This document shows positions 1 to 6,086 of a stretch of 7,666 nt of DNA, one piece after another. The notes below the pieces were generated by a model that was given only the letters and a program-made list of their open reading frames with translations, was not told where the DNA came from and made no database searches. The translations under genes were made by a program, and so were the position numbers. The stretch is taken from the NCBI GenBank assembly GCA_028686145.1, contig JAQUCQ010000156.1, forward strand, positions 1 to 7,666. Reading direction: 5' to 3'. The DNA comes from Desulfuromonadaceae bacterium (GTDB taxonomy: Bacteria; Desulfobacterota; Desulfuromonadia; Geobacterales; Pseudopelobacteraceae). Every line of letters starts with the position of its first letter. The stretch's first letter is position 1.

Positions 1-68
1 ATGAGGCTAGGCAGCAAGTCGTGAAAGAACTTGTCGAGAGGATTGATGTCGGCGAGGATTCCCTTCAT
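1..68 (-). CDS. Start of an unidentified small ORF, cut by the window edge
   Basis: An open frame starts with ATG at 68-66 and runs off the left edge after 22 codons, with N-terminus MKGILADINPLDKFFHDLLP. A purine-rich stretch (AGAAGA) lies about 5 to 10 bases upstream and could be a weak ribosome binding site. The frame differs from that of the truncated yifB gene and begins about 56 bases past the point where yifB homology ends, so it lies in the replacing DNA. The opening (M-K/R-G-x-L-A-D) vaguely recalls short hypothetical proteins of the PIN-like/DUF5615 kind, but 22 residues cannot establish that. No function is assigned. It could also be a chance ORF. Confidence 0.35.
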   Translation of the reverse strand, partial: MKGILADINPLDKFFHDLLPSL

Positions 69-1179
69 TTTGTCTTCTTTTATATCCCTTCGTTCGCGCC
101 AGTAGAGAAAGGTTCACACATCTCCACGGGTTCATCGCAGCCACCAGCATGACGCGCGCCGGATAGGTCAAAGACAGCAGCGAGCGTGAGATCGTTACTT
201 TACCATCCTCCAGCGGTTGTCGCAGAACTTCGAGGACGTTTTTCTTAAACTCCGGCAATTCATCCAGGAAAAGCACACCGTTGTGTGCCAGCGAGACTTC
301 ACCCGGCTTGGGGGTTGTGCCGCCACCGATCAAACCGACATCAGAGATTGTGTGATGCGGAGACCTGAAGGGACGCACTGCCAGCAACGCCCGTTCTTTT
401 TCAAGCATGCCGCTTACACTGAATATTTTGGTGGTTTCAATGGCTTCGTCAAAAGACATGCGCGGCAAAATGGTCGGCATACGCCGCGCCAGCATTGTTT
501 TTCCTGAGCCCGGCGGGCCAAGCATCAGCAGATTATGACCACCACTGGCGGCAACCTCCAGGGCACGTTTGGCATGTTCCTGCCCCTTGACTTCGCTGAA
601 GTCTTCGCCATATTCACTGCTACTGGAAAAAAGCGCCTGCAGATCAACCCGGCAGGGCGTGATACCCTCGCGGCCACTCAAAAACTCAACAACCTGAGAA
701 AGAGAGGTGGCGCCAATGACATCTATTCCTTCAACAACAGCCGCTTCCGGAGCGTTTTCCGCCGGCAGGATCAGACCGGCAAGCCCGGCCCGTTTGGCGG
801 CAACCGCCATCGACAGCGCGCCGCGAATCGGCTTGAGCCCGCCATCCAGCGACAGTTCCCCCAGCAGAATATACTCATGGAGAAGCGTACCCTTGATAAC
901 TCCGGTAGCCGCCAGGATGCCGATTGAAATTGGCAGGTCGTAGGCGGCGCCCTCCTTCTTGATATCGGCCGGTGCAAGATTGGCAGTAATGCGCCGGGGC
1001 GGGAAATCGTAGCCGGAGTTTTTAAGTGCCGCCTTAACGCGGTCCTTGCTTTCCTTGACAGCTCCATCCGGCAGACCGACTGTGGCAAAAGCGGGTAAAC
1101 CCGGCGCAAGATCAACCTCGACATCTACCAGAATGGCATCAATTCCAATCAAGGCGCTGCTAAAAACTTTTGCAAGCAC
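7..1179 (-). CDS. 3'-truncated YifB/ComM-family Mg-chelatase-like AAA+ ATPase (probable pseudogene)
   Basis: The N-terminal 351 residues are typical YifB/ComM: a Lon/ChlI-like N-terminal domain (about residues 1-165), then the AAA+ Mg-chelatase module from about 190. Walker A GPPGSGKT is at 221-228, the family motif RSPHHTISD at 272-280 and Walker B VLFLDE at 302-307. After AAMNP (347-351) the family continues with a Cys-rich CPCG stretch, the rest of the ATPase and a C-terminal domain, about 500 residues in all. Here residue 352 is Trp and 39 unrelated residues lead to a TAG at 9-7. None of the three minus-strand frames restores the family sequence, so this is a replaced 3' end and not a simple frameshift. 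Sensor-2 and the C-terminal domain are missing, so activity is doubtful. ComM is a branch-migration helicase used in natural transformation in other bacteria. Start is GTG at 1179-1177 with a G-rich Shine-Dalgarno (GGGGGT); it gives the usual MLAKVFS start. Confidence 0.85.
   Translation of the reverse strand: MLAKVFSSALIGIDAILVDVEVDLAPGLPAFATVGLPDGAVKESKDRVKAALKNSGYDFPPRRITANLAPADIKKEGAAYDLPISIGILAATGVIKGTLLHEYILLGELSLDGGLKPIRGALSMAVAAKRAGLAGLILPAENAPEAAVVEGIDVIGATSLSQVVEFLSGREGITPCRVDLQALFSSSSEYGEDFSEVKGQEHAKRALEVAASGGHNLLMLGPPGSGKTMLARRMPTILPRMSFDEAIETTKIFSVSGMLEKERALLAVRPFRSPHHTISDVGLIGGGTTPKPGEVSLAHNGVLFLDELPEFKKNVLEVLRQPLEDGKVTISRSLLSLTYPARVMLVAAMNPWRCVNLSLLARTKGYKRRQNEGNPRRHQSSRQVLSRLAA
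115..132. other. Breakpoint of yifB homology (possible island or rearrangement junction)
   Basis: Read on the minus strand, codons up to Asn350-Pro351 (132-127) match the YifB family. The next codon would normally be TGC or TGT for Cys, but is TGG, so nucleotide identity can extend only to about 125. The following minus-strand bases (TGTGTGAACC from about 121) do not resemble yifB in any frame. The other side of the junction is outside the window, so neither target-site duplication nor paired inverted ends can be tested here. The loss of homology is seen directly; the mechanism (integration, transposition or deletion) is inference. Confidence 0.6.
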
Positions 1180-1261
1180 GATTACCCCCGGTATCGAATT
1201 GTGAATTACGGTTTTGAATCAAAATCACTCCGCATTCACACATTCATCATTCAAGACTGCA

Positions 1262-2059
1262 TTACGGTTTTAGCAAAATGAAGCCCATCTGGCGCCCCGA
1301 CTCATCCTTATCCCTTCGATACGAGAAGAATTGTTCACTGTGGCAACAGACGCACTGGTCGGATTGCTGAATCGCTTCTGCCGAAAGACCGGCAAGCATC
1401 AACAACTCCCTATTGGCAGCAGCCAGATCAAGCTGCCACTTGCCGGGAGCAGTTAGTTCTGCACACGAATCCCAGGCAATTCCACTTTGTATAAATGCCT
1501 TCCGAACCGGCTCATCAACTTCGTAGCAACATTTTTGGATACAGGGACCGATTGCGGCTTGAATCCGGGCGGGGTCGGAGCCGAACTCCGACTGCATACC
1601 GGCGACGGTCTTGGAAACCAATCTGCCTGCGGTACCTTTCCAACCGGCATGGACAACGGCAATGACTTTTTTTTCAGGATCACAGAGCAGGATTGGGGCG
1701 CAGTCCGCAACACAGACACCGATGATGACGTTCGGTTGATTGGTAATAACCGCATCTCCCTCGACAGAAAGGAAATGGCTGTAATCTTCATTTGGTTCGT
1801 TGATTACCAGAATATCACTGCCATGAACCTGCCGGGGCGTGACCAGAGCCTCCTGATTGACGCCAAAAGCGCGGGCAAGCAGACTACGGTTGCCCTCTAC
1901 ATTTGCCTGCTGGTCCTGCGTATTCATTCCCAGATTGAGCGAGTTATAGGGAGGGCGCGAAACGCCTTCATGGCGGGTGGTGAAGCCTTGTGTTGAACAT
2001 GATGCCCCGGGAAAATTCACTTCGACGTACTGGATACGACCGATACGATTTATCTGCAT
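1262..2059 (-). CDS. pgeF: PgeF/YfiH-family purine nucleoside phosphorylase / polyphenol oxidase (laccase domain)
   Basis: At 265 residues this is a full-length member of the DUF152/YfiH (PgeF) family. The sequence shows all diagnostic blocks: TPRQVHGSD at 74-82 with His79; CVADCAPILL at 116-125 with Cys120; HAGWKGT at 137-143 with His137; IGPCIQKCCYEVD at 170-182; and a C-terminal FFSYRRD at 244-250. His79, Cys120 and His137 match the family's metal-binding/catalytic triad, and the 17-residue Cys-His spacing is the usual one. Members were first called laccase-like polyphenol oxidases. Later work showed phosphorolysis and deamination of purine nucleosides, and the E. coli homologue has been tied to correcting L-Ser misincorporation in peptidoglycan. 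The protein is expected to be cytosolic. Start ATG at 2059-2057 is preceded by a strong Shine-Dalgarno (GGAGGAAG). It lies 118 bp after dedA and 82 bp before the yifB remnant on the same strand. Confidence 0.93.
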   Translation of the reverse strand: MQINRIGRIQYVEVNFPGASCSTQGFTTRHEGVSRPPYNSLNLGMNTQDQQANVEGNRSLLARAFGVNQEALVTPRQVHGSDILVINEPNEDYSHFLSVEGDAVITNQPNVIIGVCVADCAPILLCDPEKKVIAVVHAGWKGTAGRLVSKTVAGMQSEFGSDPARIQAAIGPCIQKCCYEVDEPVRKAFIQSGIAWDSCAELTAPGKWQLDLAAANRELLMLAGLSAEAIQQSDQCVCCHSEQFFSYRRDKDESGRQMGFILLKP

Positions 2060-2119
2060 AGTTTACTTCCTCCAAAAATACTTTTACCTTCTGGACCTAT
2101 TTTAGTAAGTTAGAAGTTG

Positions 2120-2160
2120 TTTTCTGCGTTTTTATAGCAGAAAATAGCCCCGTAAACGCA
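2120..2160. repeat. Two mutually exclusive hairpins between dedA and pgeF
   Basis: An 8-bp perfect inverted repeat (TTTTCTGC at 2120-2127 with GCAGAAAA at 2137-2144, 9-base loop) shares bases with a second 7-bp one (TGCGTTT at 2125-2131 with AAACGCA at 2154-2160). They cannot form together. The region lies downstream of dedA and upstream of pgeF on the minus strand. Neither stem is followed by a convincing T-tract, so neither is called a terminator. An attenuator-like role is only a guess. Confidence 0.35.
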
Positions 2161-2177
2161 GACTCTCTGTTGTTTCG

Positions 2178-2786
2178 CTAGACTTTGCTGTTCCGGGTGC
2201 GCTGCCGCCTGACATAAACCGCAATCAGAGCAGTACTGAACAGAACAACCCAGAGAAGCGCTTTATGCGAATACAGCATGATCAGCTGCTGGTTCTCGCC
2301 GATCACGTAGCCGATCAGCGTCAGAATGGTGCACCAGAGTCCGGCGCCAAGCAGGGTATACAGGGTGAACTTGAAGTGATTCATTCCGGCAACACCGGCG
2401 GGAATTGAGATCAGATGACGGATAACCGGCAGGAGCCGGCCGATAAAGGTGGATATCTCCCCGTGCTGGAGGAAAAAACGCTCCACCCGTTCGAATTTGT
2501 CGGGCGGAATCAGCACATACTTACCATATTTAAGAATCAGCGGCCGCCCCAGATAGTGCGAAACATAATAATTGATATATGCTCCGATCAGACTGCCGAA
2601 GGTACCGCACAGAATAGCAACTGACAGGTTCATTTTGCCCAGATAGGCCAGATATCCCGCTGGCGGCATAACCAGTTCACTTGGGACCGGAATGATCGAA
2701 CTTTCCATGACCATCAACAGAAAAATGCCGGGATACCCCATGGCACCGATCGTGTCCACCAGCCATGTTACCAGGGTGTGTATCAC
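2178..2786 (-). CDS. DedA-family integral membrane protein (VTT/SNARE-associated domain)
   Basis: At 202 residues it is the usual size for DedA proteins. The acidic re-entrant loop motif is seen as MESSIIPVPSE (27-37), with Glu28 and Glu37. The hallmark arginine motif is FIGRLLPVIRHL at 114-125, with Arg117 and Arg123, followed by AGVAGM (130-135). Hydrophobic segments lie at about 13-34, 52-76, 136-165 and 175-191, with a basic tail (RRQRTRNSKV). DedA members act in the inner membrane. Some (DedA, UptA) recycle undecaprenyl phosphate across the membrane; others were linked to membrane potential, cell division and envelope stress. Substrate here is not determined by sequence. Start is GTG at 2786-2784 with a strong Shine-Dalgarno (GGAGGAG, 2799-2793). 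The gene is transcribed divergently from the methyltransferase/reductase gene. The stop is TAG at 2180-2178. Confidence 0.93.
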   Translation of the reverse strand: MIHTLVTWLVDTIGAMGYPGIFLLMVMESSIIPVPSELVMPPAGYLAYLGKMNLSVAILCGTFGSLIGAYINYYVSHYLGRPLILKYGKYVLIPPDKFERVERFFLQHGEISTFIGRLLPVIRHLISIPAGVAGMNHFKFTLYTLLGAGLWCTILTLIGYVIGENQQLIMLYSHKALLWVVLFSTALIAVYVRRQRTRNSKV

Positions 2787-2811
2787 GCGAAACTCCTCCG
2801 AAAATTATACA

Positions 2812-2848
2812 GTTGCCCTTTATACCTCAACTGAACCATTCGGGCAAC
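2812..2848. repeat. Inverted repeat in the dedA / methyltransferase divergent region
   Basis: GTTGCCC (2812-2818) and GGGCAAC (2842-2848) form a perfect 7-bp inverted repeat with a 23-base spacer. One arm coincides with the candidate -35 of the dedA promoter, and the other lies at its probable start site. It could be an operator for a dimeric regulator, or paired -35-like elements facing both ways. A 7-bp repeat can also arise by chance. Confidence 0.3.
2819..2847 (-). promoter_or_regulatory. Candidate sigma-70 promoter for dedA
   Basis: On the minus strand TTGCCC (2847-2842) and TATAAA (2824-2819) are separated by 17 bases, with 4/6 and 5/6 matches to the consensus. Transcription would start near 2812, leaving about 25 bases of leader with the Shine-Dalgarno. 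A perfect TATAAT also occurs at 2809-2804 behind TTGAGG (2830-2825), but its 15-base spacer is short and its start site would fall inside the Shine-Dalgarno. The first pair is therefore preferred. Confidence 0.4.
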
Positions 2849-2864
2849 AGCAGATAGGATATTT

Positions 2865-4709
2865 ATGAAGGAAAACAAAAACTACATTCTGAGCCGTTTG
2901 AGCACTGAAGTCCTGACCGGTGACGGTGCCATCGGTACCATGCTCTACACCAAAGGGGTCAGCCTCGACAGTAATTTCGAACATCTGAACCTGGTGCGCC
3001 CCGATCTGGTTGCGGAACTGGCTCGTGAATATGTTACGGCAGGTGCCCAGATAATTGAAACCAATACGTTTGGGGCGAACTATAGCAAACTCTCCGCCAT
3101 CGGCCTGGGCCACAAGGTAACCGAGATCAATCTGGCCGGAGCCAGAATAGCCCGTGAAGCGGCAGGCTACACAACGCTGGTGGCCGGATCGGTTGGTCCG
3201 TTGATAGCCATAAAAGGCGAGGAACGCGAAGACAGGCCGGAACAGATTGCAGATGCCTTTCGGGTTCAATGCCACGCACTTGCAGAAGGAGGCGTCGACG
3301 TTCTGCTTCTGGAGACCTTCTCTTCTCTCCCGCAGTTGCAGCTGGCAGTCAAGGCTGCACGTGAAACCGGACTGCCGGTATGTGCATCGCTGGCTTTTCT
3401 TGAAGGAGGGCGCAGCGGCGATGGAAGTTCTGTTGAAAGCTTCTGTCAGGCAATGGAGACAGCTGGTGCCGACATACTTGGCGCCAATTGCGGCGCCGGG
3501 CCGCTGGAACTGCTCAAGGTGATAAAACGTCTGGCGGCCTTGACGGATAAACCGATCAGCGCCTACGCCAACAGCGGCTTTCCTGAGTATCTGGATGGGC
3601 GCTACATCTACCGCGCCACCCCGGATTATTTTGCCGCCATGGCGCGTGAAATGGTTACTGCCGGAGCAAATATTGTCGGAGGGTGCTGCGGGACAACCCC
3701 TGAGCATATCGCCGCGCTCGCCCGGGCCATACGCGGTTCCCGGCCACCAGCCCGGAGTAAAGTCCCGTTTATTGCCATCTCTGAAACGGCTAGAACGACT
3801 CCAAAGGTCGCCTCTTTTCTGGACAGCTGGGGAAACCGCAAAGTCATTACCGTCGAGCTTGACCCGCCCAAAGGGCTTGACTGCACTAAAATCATTGCGG
3901 GGTGCAGGCGCATAAAGGAAGCGGGAGCCGATGCAATCAACCTGGCGGAAAATCCCCTTGCCCGTCCCCGCATGGGTAATATTGCTCTCGGAAGCCTCAT
4001 TCAGCGCGAGGTTGGAATCGAAGTCATTGTGCATATCACTGGCCGTGACCGTAATCTGATCGGCATGCAATCTGACCTGATGGGGGCCAGCCTGCTCGGC
4101 ATCCGCTCGATTCTGGCGGTGACCGGCGACCCTGCGACGATGGGCGATCATGCCGGGGCAACATCCGTGTTTGACTTGCACTCCCTGACGTTGATCAAAC
4201 TGTTAAGCGACATGAACAGCGGCGTAAATGCCATCGGCAACCCGATCGGTACCGGCACAGGCTTTACCATCGGGGCCGCCTTTAATCCCAATACTCAAAA
4301 CATGATCCTTCAGGCCGAACGGTTGCGGAAAAAAGTTGCCAACGGTGCTCGTTTTGTCCAAAGCCAACCGATCTACGATCCGGCGATTCTGTTTACAGCG
4401 CTGGAGGCAATCAACGACAGCGCCATCCCTTTTCTTGCCGGGATCATGCCGCTGGTCAGCGAGCGCAACGCTGAATATCTGAACAATGAAGTGCCGGGAA
4501 TAATCGTACCGGACAGTGTCCGGGCACGCATGAAGGGGCTTGAAAAAGAGCCTGGCGTCCGTGAGGGACTGGCCATCGCCAAAGAGTTTATCGACGCGAC
4601 AGCCTCGGTTGCCGGTGGCTACTATCTGATACCCCCCTTCGGGAAGTTTGAACTTGCGGTCGAGTTGATCGAACACATTCAGCAACGAGAAAGAGAGAAA
4701 CAATCATGA
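2865..4709 (+). CDS. Bifunctional homocysteine S-methyltransferase / 5,10-methylenetetrahydrofolate reductase
   Basis: A 614-residue, two-domain protein like B. subtilis YitJ. Residues about 5-290 form a homocysteine S-methyltransferase barrel: DGAIGTML (20-27), LLETFSS (148-154), GANCGAGP (206-213) and GGCCGTTPEH (272-281). Cys209, Cys274 and Cys275 match the zinc ligands that bind homocysteine thiolate. Residues about 320-614 form the FAD-dependent reductase barrel: TVELDPPKG (329-337), HITGRDRN (390-397), AVTGDPA (418-424) and GAAFNP (470-475), ending in GYYLIPPFGK (585-594). The reductase makes 5-methyl-tetrahydrofolate and the other half methylates homocysteine to methionine, in the cytosol. 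The folate-binding, cobalamin-binding and activation modules of full MetH are absent, so the methyl donor is not settled by sequence. ATG at 2865 is preceded by an AGGAT Shine-Dalgarno. The stop overlaps the next start (ATGA). No SAM or cobalamin riboswitch fits in the short leader. Confidence 0.95.
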   Translation: MKENKNYILSRLSTEVLTGDGAIGTMLYTKGVSLDSNFEHLNLVRPDLVAELAREYVTAGAQIIETNTFGANYSKLSAIGLGHKVTEINLAGARIAREAAGYTTLVAGSVGPLIAIKGEEREDRPEQIADAFRVQCHALAEGGVDVLLLETFSSLPQLQLAVKAARETGLPVCASLAFLEGGRSGDGSSVESFCQAMETAGADILGANCGAGPLELLKVIKRLAALTDKPISAYANSGFPEYLDGRYIYRATPDYFAAMAREMVTAGANIVGGCCGTTPEHIAALARAIRGSRPPARSKVPFIAISETARTTPKVASFLDSWGNRKVITVELDPPKGLDCTKIIAGCRRIKEAGADAINLAENPLARPRMGNIALGSLIQREVGIEVIVHITGRDRNLIGMQSDLMGASLLGIRSILAVTGDPATMGDHAGATSVFDLHSLTLIKLLSDMNSGVNAIGNPIGTGTGFTIGAAFNPNTQNMILQAERLRKKVANGARFVQSQPIYDPAILFTALEAINDSAIPFLAGIMPLVSERNAEYLNNEVPGIIVPDSVRARMKGLEKEPGVREGLAIAKEFIDATASVAGGYYLIPPFGKFELAVELIEHIQQREREKQS

Positions 4710-5116
4710 CTAGGATGAAAACAGGATTTTTGTGTATTGTGTGCCTGACGCTAACCGCCTGTGCAACACAGGCCGGCTTAAGCGACAGTTTTAACCGGAG
4801 CATGAAAGCCTATAACCGGATGCTGCGATGGCGTGAAGTTGAAAGCGCCGGAATGACCTATATTGATCCGAAACTGCAGGAAGAATTTCTCAAACAGGCC
4901 AACAGCCTCAAAAAGCGGGGCATCTCTTTTACCGATTTCCGCATACTCTCCGCGAAGTATCTTCCGGAAGATAAAACGGGGGACGTGGTAGCAGAATTCG
5001 ACTATTACATCCTCCCGTCAAACAGGGTCAAAACGGTTTCTTATCGTCAGAAGTGGGTCTATATGGAGAAGACCAATAGCTGGGAACTTAATAGCGTCCT
5101 GCCGCCTTTTGAATAA
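4706..5116 (+). CDS. Small predicted outer-membrane lipoprotein of unknown function
   Basis: The 136-residue protein begins with a short lipoprotein signal peptide: basic residues (Arg3, Lys5), a hydrophobic run (about 7-16) and a lipobox LTAC at 16-19. Cys19 would be the lipidated first mature residue. The next residue is Ala, so no inner-membrane retention signal is seen. The mature part (about 118 residues) is charged and mixed alpha/beta, rich in Lys, Tyr and Trp, with no motif I recognise. Aromatic strand-like segments near the end (FDYYILPS, YRQKWVYME) suggest a small NTF2-like or lipocalin-like fold, but this is a guess. Its ATG overlaps the upstream TGA (ATGA), there is only a weak purine-rich stretch before it, and xerC starts 2 bases after its stop. 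It is therefore probably translated by coupling in one operon. An alternative start at Met4 (4715) has no better ribosome site. Confidence 0.8.
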   Translation: MTRMKTGFLCIVCLTLTACATQAGLSDSFNRSMKAYNRMLRWREVESAGMTYIDPKLQEEFLKQANSLKKRGISFTDFRILSAKYLPEDKTGDVVAEFDYYILPSNRVKTVSYRQKWVYMEKTNSWELNSVLPPFE

Positions 5117-5118
5117 TA

Positions 5119-6039
5119 ATGAGTTCAGAAAACATGCCTTCACTAGAGCACGAGATACAGCAATTTATCGCCTATCTGCACACTGAACGGGATGTATCTC
5201 CGCATACTTTGGCTGCCTATCGCAGCGATCTGGCGCAATTTTTAATTTTTGCCGAACGAGAAAAAGGGGACACCGTCTCGGCTCAGGATGTTGATCATCT
5301 GCTCCTCAGGCGCTATCTGGCCGGACTTTCCAAGACCACGAGGAAGAGCTCCATCGGCCGCAAGCTGGCGGCAATCCGCTCCTTTTTCCGTTTTCTGTTG
5401 CGGCGCGGCACTATTATAAAGAATCCGGCCGAGCTGATCGCTACGCCCAAAAAAGAGCAGCAGCTCCCGTTTCATTTGGATATCGATCAGACCACCACCT
5501 TGATGGAAGCACCGACTGATGACCAAAAAAGCGGACCGCGTGACCGGGCAATTCTTGAATTGCTGTATTCAAGCGGTCTCCGCGTTTCCGAGTTGACCGG
5601 TCTGAATATTGGCGAGCTTGATGTGACCGGCGGCTTGCTACGAGTAACCGGCAAAGGAGGGAAGGAACGTATCGTTCCGGTCGGTAGTCGTGCTCTGGAA
5701 GCGCTGCAGCTGTATCTTGTCCAGCGGAGTGATGGTGCGGCCACTGGCGCTCTTTTTCTTAATACTCGCGGCGGGCGTATCAACCGCCGTAGCGTGGCGC
5801 GGATCGTCGATGCCCATGTCATGAAGATTGCCGCTTTCAAACGGATTTCACCACATACCCTCAGACATACTTTCGCAACCCATATGCTGGAAGGAGGCGC
5901 CGATTTGCGCGCCATCCAGGAGCTGCTCGGCCACTCCTCACTCTCAACTACCCAAAAGTACACCCATGTCAGCATTGACCACCTGATGGAAGTCTATGAT
6001 AAAGCTCACCCCAAGGCTCATACAAAAAACGGGGAATAA
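5119..6039 (+). CDS. xerC: Site-specific tyrosine recombinase XerC (chromosome dimer resolution)
   Basis: At 306 residues this is a standard XerC/XerD length. Residues about 8-100 form the SAM-like core-binding domain (FIAYLHTERDVSPHTLAAYR and a following RKLAAIRSFFRFL). Residues about 115-295 form the catalytic domain. All six catalytic positions are present: Arg155 (SSGLRVSEL), Lys179 (VTGKGGKER), His246 and Arg249 (SPHTLRHTFATH), His272 (LLGHSSLSTTQ) and nucleophile Tyr281 (KYTHVS). With a XerD partner and FtsK it would resolve chromosome dimers at dif near the septum. XerC is preferred over XerD or a phage integrase by the overall style and the housekeeping neighbours, but the two Xer paralogues are hard to separate without alignment. 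ATG at 5119 follows the lipoprotein stop by 2 bases with no clear Shine-Dalgarno, pointing to coupled translation. A start at Met6 (5134) is possible. The last codons lie inside a terminator hairpin. Confidence 0.92.
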   Translation: MSSENMPSLEHEIQQFIAYLHTERDVSPHTLAAYRSDLAQFLIFAEREKGDTVSAQDVDHLLLRRYLAGLSKTTRKSSIGRKLAAIRSFFRFLLRRGTIIKNPAELIATPKKEQQLPFHLDIDQTTTLMEAPTDDQKSGPRDRAILELLYSSGLRVSELTGLNIGELDVTGGLLRVTGKGGKERIVPVGSRALEALQLYLVQRSDGAATGALFLNTRGGRINRRSVARIVDAHVMKIAAFKRISPHTLRHTFATHMLEGGADLRAIQELLGHSSLSTTQKYTHVSIDHLMEVYDKAHPKAHTKNGE

Positions 6040-6055
6040 GTAATCTTATTCCCCG
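6024..6055 (-). terminator. Intrinsic terminator of the Roadblock operon, overlapping the xerC stop codon
   Basis: An 11-bp perfect stem (CGGGGAATAAG at 6030-6040, CTTATTCCCCG at 6045-6055, loop TAAT) carries a run of six A at 6024-6029. On the minus strand this is a GC-rich hairpin followed by six U, the standard intrinsic terminator, 31 bp after the stop of the second Roadblock gene. On the plus strand the stem contains the xerC TAA (6037-6039) and is not followed by T's, so it would stop xerC transcripts less efficiently. Confidence 0.85.
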
Positions 6056-6086
6056 CTCCTAAACTGGTCCTGCATATCCGGGTGAA

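Noticed and set aside
535..927. Plus-strand frames opposite yifB
   Set aside because: yifB codons here are conserved in sequence; these frames are composition shadows without a ribosome site or family motif.
1205..1271. 11-bp direct repeat ATTACGGTTTT (1205-1215 and 1261-1271) around the pgeF 3' end
   Set aside because: Short, one copy is coding, and there is no element between the copies; treated as chance.
1487..1996. 169-codon plus-strand frame opposite pgeF
   Set aside because: It is antisense to a gene with all its family motifs intact, and the translation has no recognisable domain.
2840..2848. TCGGGCAAC shared with the loop of the terminator at 7579-7614
   Set aside because: A 9-base match in two unrelated contexts is compatible with chance in 7.7 kb.
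2787..2864. SAM, SAH or cobalamin riboswitch upstream of the methionine gene
   Set aside because: The whole divergent gap is 78 bp and shows no T-box, SAM or B12-box like structure.
2820..4181. Long open frame (453 codons) on the minus strand
   Set aside because: It is fully antisense to the well-supported methyltransferase/MTHFR gene, and its translation has the Arg/Gly/His-rich, low-hydrophobic look of a shadow frame.
5119..6039. Tyrosine recombinase as the integrase of the island suspected at yifB
   Set aside because: It has XerC length and style, sits in an operon with housekeeping genes and is 5 kb from the break with intact genes between; no attachment-site repeats were seen next to it.
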